Source: Aequorivita sp. (GTDB lineage Bacteria; Bacteroidota; Bacteroidia; Flavobacteriales; Flavobacteriaceae). Taken from it: a stretch of DNA of 64,000 bases. Shown here piece after piece: positions 16,944 through 26,256 of this stretch. Numbering within the stretch: the first letter of the stretch is position 1; every line of letters starts with the position of its first letter. The position numbers were made by a program, and so were the translations under genes. The stretch lies in contig JAUYGY010000014.1 of NCBI GenBank assembly GCA_030690315.1, positions 1-64,000 on the forward strand, given 5' to 3'. Below the pieces are notes generated by a model. The model saw only the letters and a list, made by a program, of their open reading frames with translations, had not been told where the DNA came from and made no database searches.

Positions 16944-17052
16944 TTATTAGCTTTTAAGCTAATAAAATGTAAATATTAGCTTAAACACTAATAAAAGTTA
17001 ACTATAAGCTTAAAAGCTAATAAATAAAGAATATAAGTTTAGAAACTAATAA
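16944..17052. promoter_or_regulatory. Four phased palindromic operators upstream of satD-like gene
   Basis: Copy 1 is a perfect palindrome TTATTAGCTT/AAGCTAATAA around TT (16944-16965). Copies 2 to 4 are variants at 16974-16993, 17003-17023 and 17033-17052, each with a TTAG or TAAG half and a CTAATAA half. Their centres fall near 16954.5, 16983.5, 17013 and 17042.5, a regular step of about 29 bases. The array fills the space between the satD-like start and the pabB stop. Confidence 0.75.
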
Positions 17053-17059
17053 GTATGTT

Positions 17060-18361
17060 TTATGTGGTTTTATTCAAAACTTCACGCATAGCCCGTGCTT
17101 TCAGTAAACATTCCTCGTATTCATTTTCTGGAATGGAATTTATTGTAATTGCGCTACCCACAGAGAAACTCACATATTTTTTCTTGGAATTGTACAAAAT
17201 ACTGCGAATAACCACATTAAAATCAAAATTGCCCAAGGGTGTAAAATAGCCAATGGCACCGCTGTAGAGTCCGCGTTTTGCATCTTCTGTGTCTTCAATA
17301 ATTTGCATGGCAGAAATTTTTGGAGCCCCCGTCATGCTTCCCATTGGGTACGTGTTTCTCAAAATCTCAACACTCGAAAAACCTTGCGGAACAGAACAAC
17401 TAACAGTTGAAATCATTTGGTGTACCTGTTCAAAAGTATAAATGGCGCACAGCTCATCTACGGTAACACTACCCTTTTCGGCAATTCGAGATAGGTCATT
17501 CCGAACCAAATCAGTAATCATAATATTTTCACTGCGCTCTTTAGGATCTTTGGCCAATTGCTGCGCCATTTTCAAATCGGCTTCTTTGTTTTCCATGCGC
17601 TTCGCCGTGCCCTTAATGGGCTGGGAAATTACCGTGTTCCCTGTTCTTTTGAGATATCGCTCAGGGGAAGCGGATAGGGCAAAAAGGGTGTTCACTTTCA
17701 GAAAAGCTGAAAAAGGTGGTTTTGAAATTTTATTTAGTTGAAGAAACGTTTCCAACGGGTTAATTTCAGCATCTTCGGAATAAAATTCCTGACAGATGTT
17801 TGCTTCGTAAATATCCCCACGTTTAATGTGTCCCAACACATTTTCTACTTTTTGAATGTAGCCAGCTTTTGTGGTTCGAAAGTCTATGTTCAAAGCTTTT
17901 GATATTTCAGAAATATCGGGCTTTTGAAGCGTTTCAGAAATTGACTCCCAATCTTGCTCAATTTCATCGGCAACCATATTCAAATACTGCACCTCAACAC
18001 TATTTTCAGAAAAAAGGAAAAGTTTTTTTGGTTGAAAAAAATAAAGGTCTGGAAATCCCAACCCATCAAAATTATTGGATTGTAGTCTTTCAACATCATT
18101 TTTCAAATCGTAGGAAAGGTATCCAAAAATCCAGTCGGCGGTGACGGTCTGATACTCCTTTAAATTATCAAAAGCATTGTGAAAATCGGTTTTTAGCGCG
18201 GTGAAAGTATCAACCGCCAAAATAGCTTGATAGGTTTCGTGCTTTTGCGAATAGTGATTGCTATCTAACCAAACAACTTCTTCAAACTGCTGTGCCCAAT
18301 GGAGTAAGCGAGATTTAGCGTCTTCGGATAAAGAAAAAGGAAATTTCTTTACGGCACGCAT
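17060..18361 (-). CDS. pabB: Aminodeoxychorismate/anthranilate synthase component I
   Basis: Chorismate-binding enzyme of folate or tryptophan synthesis. The C-terminal catalytic domain is complete: YEANICQEF, the PERYLKRTGNTVISQPIKGTAKR block, MITDLVRNDLSRIAEKGSV, and PMGSMTGAPKISAMQII, ending with FSVGSAITINS. The length of 433 residues and the PIKGTAKR block favour PabB (4-amino-4-deoxychorismate synthase) over TrpE. No glutamine amidotransferase partner is adjacent. The start codon overlaps the stop of the flavin reductase gene at 18361. Confidence 0.85.
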   Translation of the reverse strand: MRAVKKFPFSLSEDAKSRLLHWAQQFEEVVWLDSNHYSQKHETYQAILAVDTFTALKTDFHNAFDNLKEYQTVTADWIFGYLSYDLKNDVERLQSNNFDGLGFPDLYFFQPKKLFLFSENSVEVQYLNMVADEIEQDWESISETLQKPDISEISKALNIDFRTTKAGYIQKVENVLGHIKRGDIYEANICQEFYSEDAEINPLETFLQLNKISKPPFSAFLKVNTLFALSASPERYLKRTGNTVISQPIKGTAKRMENKEADLKMAQQLAKDPKERSENIMITDLVRNDLSRIAEKGSVTVDELCAIYTFEQVHQMISTVSCSVPQGFSSVEILRNTYPMGSMTGAPKISAMQIIEDTEDAKRGLYSGAIGYFTPLGNFDFNVVIRSILYNSKKKYVSFSVGSAITINSIPENEYEECLLKARAMREVLNKTT

Positions 18362-18903
18362 TATTGCTCAATTTGATGGACAAAATTCTGGATAACATCA
18401 GTAAATCCCAACAGTAAAACTTCGTTGGAAATGGAATTGGTTTCTTCGGAAAAATTTTCAGAATAAAAAGGAATGCTGAAACTTTCTATTACGGTAGCGC
18501 CAAATCTGGGCAATACATTTTTTGTGTATTCCAAAGCGGAAGCTGCGCCACGTTTCCCACGAGAAGTGCTCATCAGCATTATTTTTTTGTCTTCCAGAAA
18601 ATTTCGGTCCAGCCGTGATAGCCAATCTAATACATTTTTGAAATATGCCGAAATCATTCCGTTGTGTTCGTTTACTGAAATAACAAGTGCATCGGCTTCT
18701 TTTATTTTATTGTAAAGCATTTTTAAATCTACGGAATAGCCTTTTTCGCGCTCAATATCTTCACTGAACATAGGAAGTTCGTAATCCACCAATTTAATTA
18801 CCTCAACTGTTTGACCAGCAAATTGTGAAGACGCAAAATTAACGAGTTTATGGTTGATGGATTTACTGCTGTTGCTTCCGGCAAAGAATAGAATTTTTTT
18901 CAT
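18361..18903 (-). CDS. NADPH-dependent FMN reductase family protein
   Basis: A 180-residue flavodoxin-like oxidoreductase. The phosphate-binding loop is FAGSNSSKSINHKL at residues 7-20 and the flavin-contacting block ISVNEHNGMISAYFKNVLDWLSR near 77-99 matches the family pattern for NAD(P)H:quinone/azo/chromate reductases. The likely role is two-electron reduction of quinones or flavins in the cytosol. It overlaps pabB by one base and is followed downstream by that gene. Confidence 0.85.
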   Translation of the reverse strand: MKKILFFAGSNSSKSINHKLVNFASSQFAGQTVEVIKLVDYELPMFSEDIEREKGYSVDLKMLYNKIKEADALVISVNEHNGMISAYFKNVLDWLSRLDRNFLEDKKIMLMSTSRGKRGAASALEYTKNVLPRFGATVIESFSIPFYSENFSEETNSISNEVLLLGFTDVIQNFVHQIEQ

Positions 18904-18931
18904 CTGCCAAAGTTATTGAAAAGCAAGGTGT

Positions 18932-18965
18932 AAAAAAACCCGCGCCAAAAAAATTGACGCGGGTT
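18932..18965 (-). terminator. Terminator of the M36 protease gene
   Basis: Stem AACCCGCG (18937-18944) / CGCGGGTT (18958-18965) with an A-rich loop; on the minus strand it is followed by a T-run. It lies 26 bases beyond the protease stop. Confidence 0.8.
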
Positions 18966-18990
18966 CTAAAAAATTTAATAAATTAATTGC

Positions 18991-21900
18991 TTATTGCTTC
19001 ACAATACGTTTTACAATACTTGTATTTTCAGCATTAATCTTAATAAAATACATTCCAGTTGCAAGGCTTTCCAATGAGAAATTGGTTTCAATTCCTGCTT
19101 CAGATAAATCTATTGTTTTAATTGTTCTGCCATTTACATCAGTAATAATAGCGTTTTCTAATTGCGCTGTTGTTTTGTTCATCAACGTAATAATACCAGT
19201 TGTGGGGTTCGGATATAATAAGATATTATTATAGAATTCGCTATCCACAAGACCCAAGACTTCTTCCACAGTAACTGTAAAGGTGCAAGTGTCTTCATTT
19301 CCGGCAGCATCGGTAGCTGTCATCGTCATTGTTGTTACACCCGCTCCAACCATAGTTCCTGCTACTGGGCTTTGTGTGATAACAGGAGCTGGATTACAGT
19401 TGTCTGTTGCTGAGGCATCGCCTGTATAATCTGGCAAAGTATATTGCTCCCCTTCTGGAACCTGAACCAAAACGTTGGCTGGACAAGTAATGATAGGGTT
19501 CTCAGTTTCAGCTATAACTTCGGTAAGAGTACGCTCGCCTGCGCAACCAGCAGCTCCTAAACTAATATCGCTGTTTGGTGTTCCAAAATCTGAAGTTTCG
19601 CAAATTCCGGACCAGTCTGCGGCAGAATTTGTATCACCAACTCTTCTGTAAGAATTAGAGCCACATGCTGTAACGAGTGAAGCACCAGTACCAGTCCAAT
19701 CAAGATCGGCAGCGGTAACATTGAATCCAGAGATTGTAACGTTAAAACCTGCAATCTCGCCAGCATTGAAATTCCAGAAAACAGAATCAACTACGTTTCC
19801 ACTTGGGTCTATAATTAATATCCATCCTGTTCCAGAGCTATCCCAGAATAAGTTATTGCCCCAATATCCTGTACCGCCATCATCATTCCAATCAACAACA
19901 GTATTAGCACCCATATTTCCAAGGGTTTTTACTATTGAATTTACAGAATTGATATTAGAATAAGGAGTATCGCTAACTGCAACTTTATATCCAGTATAAT
20001 CTGTAGCCACACCCACGTTTTGAATTTCTAATCTATCTGGAGTTTCCAAACTAATTTCTGAAATAACCAATTGTGACAATGGTCCAGGAGCACTTTCCTG
20101 AGCATATACATCTATAGTTCCTGTTGGAGTAAAAGTATATGATGTACCTTCAAAAAGAAAGTTACCTCCGGTTGAAGCATCAAACCATCTGATTACATTG
20201 TTAGGGTCATTTAGAGTAGCTGTTACTGTTACTGGCGAGCCAACACAGAAATCTTGAACCCCTGTAGTTGTTGGTCCAGGAGGCACTGATAATACTTCAA
20301 TAGTATCTGTGGCAGATGATGCTACTGAACATGGGCCAGCTTGCACATCATAAGTAATAGTGTGAACACCTATACCTGCTACAACAGGATCAAATGTGAA
20401 AGTAGATCCGTTACCATTATCTGTAACTCCCGGTCCACTATAAGTACCACCACTTGGAGTTCCTCCTGTTAAATCAGTCTGTATGCCAGAAGTAGCACAA
20501 ACTTCTTCCAAAACAGACAATGAAGCTGTTTGTGAAGGAGTGTCAAAAGCTTGTGTTCCGTCACTTCTACTGCCAGAAGAACCTTGGGTTGCACTAAAGC
20601 CTAAGCCTCTTTTTGCAAAAGCATCCCAAAGCAAACATTCGTTTGCACCACCATAAATAGCTTGGTCTGCAGCAAAAATCGCATTACGACCATCCACAAA
20701 ACCGGGGCTACAGGGTTGTAATTTCATTCCTTCTGTTACCAATGCCAATGCTTGAATGTTCCCAGCATCTTGGTTAACATCACCTGTAAAATTGTATGGA
20801 TTTGGATCAACACCGTGTTCATCAATCAACGCCCAAGTTACTTCCCAAAGCATTTCCGCCCAAACAGAACCTACACCGTGAGGTACAGCAGCTGTTTTAA
20901 TAAAATCATAAGTCTGTGGATTCACGCCCATATCGGTACTGTATGGATAATCACGAATACCTCCACCTCCTTGGCCTTGACCAAAAAGATAAGTTCCAAC
21001 TGCACGTGGATCGGTACCAAGATCACCAGGCTCAATTGTCAATATTACTCCGAAATAGTCACTCCATCCTTCTCCCATTTGCTCTTGGTTTTGCAAACAG
21101 CTTGAGGCTGCAGGGCCGCCGGTTAATCTGTTTGATACTCCATGACCATATTCGTGCAAAATAACCAGATTATCAAAATCACCATCTTTATCGTTGCAAA
21201 TGTACATTTGCATTGTTGGGTTACTACCATCTGGAGGAGTTCCAAAGTTAGCGTTACAAGTACCTGAACCATCTTGAGCTTCTGCGTTTACAGAATCACT
21301 TCCAAGGCCACCATTTGAATAATTGTTTTCCTGGAAATTTCCACCTACTTCATCAAAACCATATTGATACATAATGTCATGAAAAATATTGTTTATGTAA
21401 AAAAGGTTGGTTATTGCGGCATCCTCATATTGGGTTCCATTGGTATAAATTTGACTGAAAGGATATCCCGAAAAATCCAAATCTGCACCCCCATCTGGCT
21501 GATAGCCTGAGTTGTTTCCATCTTCATAGGCATTTGCATTATTACCGCGCGTTGTAGTAAATTCAGCTCCTGCAACGCCATTGGTGTCGTGCCATCCAAA
21601 TGGAGAGGCCACTGCATTTGCAGGTAGTACCTCTATTGTACGTGGCCCGTAATAAGGACTTTCAAGAGGCAACTTAAATACTTCATAACACTCTACACAA
21701 GCAGCTGGTGCGGCTCCTTTTAGTTCGGCATAATTTGGAATATCATATAAGTTAGTGTTGAAATTCATTTCTTTCACATCATTGCTATGATCGTGTTCAA
21801 CTGCACAGCTAACCATCCAGTTTGCTTTGTTTACAATTTCACCAGTGGTTGCATTAATTCTTAAGCTCCACCAGTCTTGGTGACTTTTTTCTTCAATTGA

Positions 21901-22440
21901 AATATCCCAACACAAAACCAATTGGTTGGTTTCTGTAAGGGCATACATCAATTTTGCAGGTATTGGGCTCGAAGAAATTCCGCCATCGCTTAGCAATGTT
22001 TCCTTAGCAACTCCTCTGGGACCATCAATTACAGATAGAGAGCCGCTAATGGAATATCCCAATTGCATAGCTGCTGCCTGTACTGCTTGTGCCGCTGTAA
22101 GCCCTGGCTGATTGGAGCCAGAAATTTTTTCAGTAGTATTTTTTATAAATTTATTGTCCTGTGAAATTACTTTTCCGTTTGCCAAAGTATGGATACCAGA
22201 TTCAGTTCCATAAATTTCGATTCCGTTAAGTAATTGTCTGAAATAGACGTGCTGAATACCACTTGTTCTACTAATAGATTCACTTGTTATTTGCCACTGT
22301 ACATCTTGTGGCAATAGCTCATTTTGCTCTAGAAAATGATTCAATTGTTTGTTGATCACTCCTGAAAAATTTTGCGCAATCATAGTGCCTGAAAAAACGC
22401 ACATAATTGCCAGGAATAAGTTCCGGGTAACTTTTTTCAT
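18991..22440 (-). CDS. Secreted M36 (fungalysin) metalloprotease with T9SS tag
   Basis: A 1,149-residue exported protease. Residues 1-22 are a signal peptide (cut after MIAQ). A fungalysin propeptide and PepSY-like region follow to about 200. The M36 catalytic domain holds the zinc motif HEYGHGVSNRL near residue 430 and the third ligand in EMGEGWSDYFGVIL. Downstream are a bacterial Ig/PKD-like part, a lamin-tail-like segment (LVISEISLETPDRLEIQN) and a HYR repeat (CPANVLVQVP to TFTVTV). The last 75 residues (YPNPTTGIITL to GMYFIKI and VKRIVKQ) form a type A sorting domain for the Por/type IX system. Degrades extracellular protein for nutrition. Confidence 0.95.
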   Translation of the reverse strand: MKKVTRNLFLAIMCVFSGTMIAQNFSGVINKQLNHFLEQNELLPQDVQWQITSESISRTSGIQHVYFRQLLNGIEIYGTESGIHTLANGKVISQDNKFIKNTTEKISGSNQPGLTAAQAVQAAAMQLGYSISGSLSVIDGPRGVAKETLLSDGGISSSPIPAKLMYALTETNQLVLCWDISIEEKSHQDWWSLRINATTGEIVNKANWMVSCAVEHDHSNDVKEMNFNTNLYDIPNYAELKGAAPAACVECYEVFKLPLESPYYGPRTIEVLPANAVASPFGWHDTNGVAGAEFTTTRGNNANAYEDGNNSGYQPDGGADLDFSGYPFSQIYTNGTQYEDAAITNLFYINNIFHDIMYQYGFDEVGGNFQENNYSNGGLGSDSVNAEAQDGSGTCNANFGTPPDGSNPTMQMYICNDKDGDFDNLVILHEYGHGVSNRLTGGPAASSCLQNQEQMGEGWSDYFGVILTIEPGDLGTDPRAVGTYLFGQGQGGGGIRDYPYSTDMGVNPQTYDFIKTAAVPHGVGSVWAEMLWEVTWALIDEHGVDPNPYNFTGDVNQDAGNIQALALVTEGMKLQPCSPGFVDGRNAIFAADQAIYGGANECLLWDAFAKRGLGFSATQGSSGSRSDGTQAFDTPSQTASLSVLEEVCATSGIQTDLTGGTPSGGTYSGPGVTDNGNGSTFTFDPVVAGIGVHTITYDVQAGPCSVASSATDTIEVLSVPPGPTTTGVQDFCVGSPVTVTATLNDPNNVIRWFDASTGGNFLFEGTSYTFTPTGTIDVYAQESAPGPLSQLVISEISLETPDRLEIQNVGVATDYTGYKVAVSDTPYSNINSVNSIVKTLGNMGANTVVDWNDDGGTGYWGNNLFWDSSGTGWILIIDPSGNVVDSVFWNFNAGEIAGFNVTISGFNVTAADLDWTGTGASLVTACGSNSYRRVGDTNSAADWSGICETSDFGTPNSDISLGAAGCAGERTLTEVIAETENPIITCPANVLVQVPEGEQYTLPDYTGDASATDNCNPAPVITQSPVAGTMVGAGVTTMTMTATDAAGNEDTCTFTVTVEEVLGLVDSEFYNNILLYPNPTTGIITLMNKTTAQLENAIITDVNGRTIKTIDLSEAGIETNFSLESLATGMYFIKINAENTSIVKRIVKQ

Positions 22441-22657
22441 TTTTTTTTGATTTGTTTTAGATTAATATTAGCTTTAAGTAGGTTTAGGTTAAGGGTTTGT
22501 AAAGCTATTAAAAAATTCATTTTTCACAACTTTTTCATAAAATTCACAATAAATTTAACATAAAGTTGAACTAATAATGTAGCGTTCTCAGATATTTCTA
22601 AAAGTTGTTTAAAAACACAACTAATAAATTTCATTACATTTACCTAAAAAAAGTTCT
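22441..22657. other. Divergent intergenic region
   Basis: No gene in the 217 bases between the protease and the ECF sigma factor. It should hold both promoters, but I find no exact TAnnTTTG on either strand, so one or both may need an alternative sigma factor such as the adjacent one. Confidence 0.4.
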
Positions 22658-23191
22658 ATGGAACAACCCAATGATCTCATTATAGAGATGCAAAACGGAA
22701 ACGAAAAGGCATTTTCCCGTTTATATACTATGTACAGCGAAGCCATATATGGTATAATTTACAGTATTGTTTTAGATGAAAACACTGCTGAAGAAGTTTT
22801 ACAGGACGTTTTCATAAAAGTCTGGAACAATGCCAGTTCCTATTCTATTGAAAAAGGGCGCTTTTTTACTTGGTTGTTGAACATTGCAAGAAATACGGCT
22901 ATTGATGAAACACGTTCAAAGGCATTTAAAAACTCCAAAAAAAACCTAAGTACCTCAAACTTCGTAGATATACTATCATCCTCAGATAGTTTAAACAAAA
23001 TGACAAATGCTATAGGCCTAAAAAAGTTTGTAGATGCCCTTAAACCAGCATGTGTTAAAATAATTGACCTGCTGTATTTTAAAGGTTTCACCCAAGCTGA
23101 AGCATCAAAAACATTGGACATACCATTAGGAACATTAAAAACAAGAAACCGAACCTGTATCAATGAATTACGGGTAATGGTCTTAGGATAA
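22658..23191 (+). CDS. ECF RNA polymerase sigma factor
   Basis: A 177-residue extracytoplasmic-function sigma factor. Region 2 spans about residues 20-90 (AFSRLYTMYSEAIYGIIYSIV, EEVLQDVFIKVWNN, GRFFTWLLNIARNTAIDETRSK) and region 4 about 120-170 (IIDLLYFKGFTQAEASKTLDIPLGTLKTR). It is released by its anti-sigma partner 6 bases downstream in response to an envelope signal. The neighbouring DUF4331 operon, which converges on it, is a plausible target because such genes are often found together. Confidence 0.92.
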   Translation: MEQPNDLIIEMQNGNEKAFSRLYTMYSEAIYGIIYSIVLDENTAEEVLQDVFIKVWNNASSYSIEKGRFFTWLLNIARNTAIDETRSKAFKNSKKNLSTSNFVDILSSSDSLNKMTNAIGLKKFVDALKPACVKIIDLLYFKGFTQAEASKTLDIPLGTLKTRNRTCINELRVMVLG

Positions 23192-23197
23192 AACATT

Positions 23198-23992
23198 ATG
23201 AACCCCGAAGAAATTATAGCATCAGGAAATTTAGAGATGTATGTGTGTGGCGCACTGCCTAAAGAGGAAGCATTTGAAATAGAAGAAGCAATTGCCACCT
23301 ACCCAGAAGTGAAGCGCGAAATAGAGCTTATTGAGGAATCATTGGTGCTCTTGGCAGAAACCGTAGCTCCCCCAGTTCAAGCAATGACCTGGACCCATAT
23401 TTTAAATTCAATTCGAAACATTAACACTACAGAAACCTCCAAAGTAAGGACATTAAATTGGCCGGCAATAACAGGCTGGGCAGCGGCTATCCTATTTATG
23501 GGTGGAATTATGTGGATGTTGAAACAAACGAATGATCTGAACAATTCCCTACAAATAACAACTACTGAAAACACAGTTTTAAAGGAGGAAAAAACCACCG
23601 TGGATAATCAGCTTGCCGAAAATTCGCAAATTCTTGAAGTCTTAAGATCGAAAGATTATCAGGCATTTACACTTCCCGGAAACCAAGCCGTTGCGCCCGA
23701 GGCATTCGCGAAAGTATATTTAAACAAAACCGAAAATGTGGCTTATATTGATATTAAAGGTTTACCCGCGCCACCTCGAGGAAAGGTATATCAAGTTTGG
23801 TCCCTCAAAATGGAACCACTTACACCCACCAGCGTAGGTTTAATTTCAGCTGAAAATGAAACCAGCAAAGGAATATACAAGTTCATAAACTTCCCAGACC
23901 CCGAAGCTTTCGGAATAACCTTGGAGCCAGAGGGCGGTAGCGAAACACCTACCCTATCACAGTTATATACGTTGGGAATGATTACTATTTAA
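23198..23992 (+). CDS. Anti-sigma factor (RskA-like)
   Basis: A 264-residue single-pass membrane protein. Residues 1-75 form the cytosolic sigma-binding part (IIASGNLEMYVCGALPKEEAFEIEEAIATYPEV). One membrane helix follows at about 90-108 (AITGWAAAILFMGGIMW). The periplasmic half (about 150-264) matches the anti-sigma-K factor C-terminal domain (VYQVWSLKMEPLTPTSVGLIS, FGITLEPEGGSETPT). It holds the upstream ECF sigma factor inactive until a periplasmic signal. It is translated 6 bases after that gene. Confidence 0.9.
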   Translation: MNPEEIIASGNLEMYVCGALPKEEAFEIEEAIATYPEVKREIELIEESLVLLAETVAPPVQAMTWTHILNSIRNINTTETSKVRTLNWPAITGWAAAILFMGGIMWMLKQTNDLNNSLQITTTENTVLKEEKTTVDNQLAENSQILEVLRSKDYQAFTLPGNQAVAPEAFAKVYLNKTENVAYIDIKGLPAPPRGKVYQVWSLKMEPLTPTSVGLISAENETSKGIYKFINFPDPEAFGITLEPEGGSETPTLSQLYTLGMITI

Positions 23993-24010
23993 ACAGAAAA
24001 AATCTTTAAA

Positions 24011-24046
24011 AAAAACCTGTACTCATTTATAAGTACAGGTTTTTTT
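24011..24046. terminator. Terminator after the anti-sigma gene
   Basis: Perfect stem ACCTGTACT (24015-24023) / AGTACAGGT (24032-24040), loop of 8, with A-run before and T-run after, so it can act in both directions. Confidence 0.85.
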
Positions 24047-24085
24047 ATGATTCAAAAACTAATAGCTGTTCAAAAATTATAAAAT

Positions 24086-24180
24086 AAAAAACGTCCGCCA
24101 ATGGCGGACGCTTCAACTAACAAAAAAACTCTGAAAACCGGGTTTACCGGTTTTGTAAAATCTATCAATTTCTTGATAGA
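24086..24180. terminator. Three consecutive stem-loops before the TPR gene end
   Basis: CGTCCGCCA (24092-24100) / TGGCGGACG (24102-24110) with a T-run on the minus strand is a good minus-strand terminator. Next come AAAACCGG (24134-24141) / CCGGTTTT (24147-24154) and TCTATCAA (24161-24168) / TTGATAGA (24173-24180). Confidence 0.65.
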
Positions 24181-24232
24181 TAACCAACCTCATTATAATT
24201 ACGTAATAATTAAAAGATTGGTTTTCTATTTA

Positions 24233-25510
24233 CTATAATTTTTCAATTTCTTTTGCTTTTACGGGTCCCAATTCATAAAATGCACCCATAAGCTCTTCTT
24301 TTATTGGGGTTACTTTATCATTCATTCCATTTGCTTTATAAATTAAAGCAGAATGGAAAAGCGCATTTGGCTCGGAAGTTTTCCCTACCACATATTCTTC
24401 AATCGTTTTCAAAGCGGCCACTTTATCACCTGCTTTCAATTGTGAATATGCCAACAGTTGGTATGTTTCTGGAGTAGCTCGGTTTGTGATTTCCTTTGCG
24501 GCTAAAGCCAATGCTTTTTCAGGATTCGTTTCAGCATAAAGGGTTATGAGATAAGTATTATACATGTCTCCATAATCTACATTTTCTGTTGCTTTCAGAA
24601 ACATGTCATATTGCTTTTTTGCTTCGGAAGTATTTCCTTCATATTCTGCCATCTCCCCTTTCAAAAGGTAATAATCCGGCGCTTTGTGGTTTACCATTAC
24701 AGAATCTAAAATCCGGTTTGCTTCTTTGGTATTTTTTTCAGAAGAATAGACCATCCACGCAATTTGCTTTTTCACATAATGGTTGTCCGGTTCAATCGTC
24801 AAGGTTTTGAGATAGCTATTGTAGGAATCCTCAAATCTTCCGGCGTGGCCATAAAAATCGCCAATGTTGCTATAAATCCAAGATTTAAAACCTTTGTTGT
24901 CACGTTCTTCAGCTATTTGTTTTGCCTGTTCCAGATATTTTATGGCTGCATCCAGATTTCCATTGTGGTCGCTCCATTTTGCCAAACGAATTAAATAATT
25001 GAAATCTTTTGGATCCTTTATTTTCCCTAAAAGCGTATCAGCCCTGTTATATTCACCCAATTCCATCGCTACATCAAAGAGCATCATTTCGGTTTCCTTT
25101 CGGTTGTCCTCATAGGTGTAGGCGCTATCCAATAAAACTTGCGCTTCCTTAAAACGGTGCTGCGAAATATAGTTATGTGCCAAACTGCGCAAATAGGAAT
25201 CCTTGTCTCTGGCTGAAATATCGTGTGTCTTTTTAAGTAGCGTTTCAGAGGTTTTCAATTCTGAAATATTTCCCGTACTTCCAAAAAGGGCTGCATGAAT
25301 TCCAGCCAAACGGCCCATTTCCATCAAATTTGTGGAATCATTATTGAATTTATTCTGCCAAAATTCCAACTCTTTATTGATAGCATCCTTTCCGGGCGTT
25401 TTAGCAGTCACTAAATATTGATCATAATCTTTGCTATCGGTTATTTCCTTTGGCTTTTCTTGGCATCCAAAAAGAATTGCAATTGTGAGTATTGTTATTA
25501 TTTTTTTCAT
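24233..25510 (-). CDS. TPR-repeat lipoprotein
   Basis: A 425-residue protein with a lipoprotein signal (cleavage before Cys16 in ILFGCQEK). The rest is alpha-helical and consists of repeated helix pairs; clear tetratricopeptide units are NLDAAIKYLEQAKQIAEER, FEDSYNSYLKTLTIEPDN and NTSEAKKQYDMFLKATE. Such proteins act as protein-protein scaffolds on the inner face of the outer membrane or the periplasmic side of the inner membrane. It is the last gene of the operon DUF4331, lipoprotein, TPR, and ends at several stem-loops. Confidence 0.85.
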   Translation of the reverse strand: MKKIITILTIAILFGCQEKPKEITDSKDYDQYLVTAKTPGKDAINKELEFWQNKFNNDSTNLMEMGRLAGIHAALFGSTGNISELKTSETLLKKTHDISARDKDSYLRSLAHNYISQHRFKEAQVLLDSAYTYEDNRKETEMMLFDVAMELGEYNRADTLLGKIKDPKDFNYLIRLAKWSDHNGNLDAAIKYLEQAKQIAEERDNKGFKSWIYSNIGDFYGHAGRFEDSYNSYLKTLTIEPDNHYVKKQIAWMVYSSEKNTKEANRILDSVMVNHKAPDYYLLKGEMAEYEGNTSEAKKQYDMFLKATENVDYGDMYNTYLITLYAETNPEKALALAAKEITNRATPETYQLLAYSQLKAGDKVAALKTIEEYVVGKTSEPNALFHSALIYKANGMNDKVTPIKEELMGAFYELGPVKAKEIEKL

Positions 25511-25600
25511 TTTAAAATGTTTTGTTGGTTTTCTAAAATAGTATTTAAAACAAAAAAGAGAACACAGACGGTTCTCTTTCTTGAATTAAAACGCTGTTTA

Positions 25601-26227
25601 TTAAAACGGCCCAGCCAAATATGGGAAGCTGCTTGAAAAAGTAACATCATTTGTTGGCACACCATCACTGGTTAAGTCTGGATTTTCAGATCCATCTGGA
25701 CCACCGAAAATCAATAACAACGATACATCTATAACATCATCACTTAAAGCTCTCCCAGTCAAAATCTCTGTCCCGTTAAAGTAAGTAGTAATTCCTGTTT
25801 TACCCAACCACAATACATCATTGGAAAGTACGGTTGTGAAAGTTGCAGCATCAAGCCCTAAAGCATTTGTTGTATAGCCGGCATTTAAAGCAAGCAATCT
25901 ATCTTGAAATTTAGTTTGAAAAGCAGCCTGCATTGCGGTAGGAACCGTAACGTTAAAGGCATCTTTAAATCCTGTAGTTCCAAAAACTGTATTAATACCG
26001 GGACGGCCCATTTGGTCTTCCTGTTTGTACGTGCCGCTAAAGTCAATTACTTGTCCGCAAGGCGCACATTCCGGTCCACCGCAGTCCACTCCTGTTTCTT
26101 CACCGTTCATAATTCCATCGGTACAAGTTTCCTGAAATATTACGTTATCGTCATCATCTTTACACTGCACAAACAAAAGTGAAGTTGAAATTGCAGCAAA
26201 AAGGGTTATATATTTTAATGTTTTCAT
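25601..26227 (-). CDS. Lipoprotein with DUF4331 C-terminal signature
   Basis: A 208-residue lipoprotein; the ATG at 26227 gives a typical signal ending LLFVQC. After a DDDD tail comes a cysteine-rich block (CTDGIMNGEETGVDCGGPECAPC), common in flavobacterial surface proteins. The remainder has QMGRPGINTVF, GRALSDDVIDVSLLLIFGG and DGVPTNDVTFSSSFPYLAGPF, the hallmarks of the C-terminal half of DUF4331 proteins. The N-terminal half of that family is the separate gene 29 bases upstream, so the two likely work as one split module. Function of the family is not known to me. Confidence 0.75.
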   Translation of the reverse strand: MKTLKYITLFAAISTSLLFVQCKDDDDNVIFQETCTDGIMNGEETGVDCGGPECAPCGQVIDFSGTYKQEDQMGRPGINTVFGTTGFKDAFNVTVPTAMQAAFQTKFQDRLLALNAGYTTNALGLDAATFTTVLSNDVLWLGKTGITTYFNGTEILTGRALSDDVIDVSLLLIFGGPDGSENPDLTSDGVPTNDVTFSSSFPYLAGPF

Positions 26228-26256
26228 CTGTATAAAATTTTTCAAGGTTAGCAATA

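Noticed and set aside
16944..17052. Four evenly spaced repeats as a possible CRISPR array
   Set aside because: Units are palindromic and degenerate with about 8-base gaps, far shorter than CRISPR spacers, and no cas genes are nearby; operators fit better.
20752..21164. Plus-strand open frames across the M36 protease gene
   Set aside because: They are antisense shadows of a conserved protease with intact motifs.
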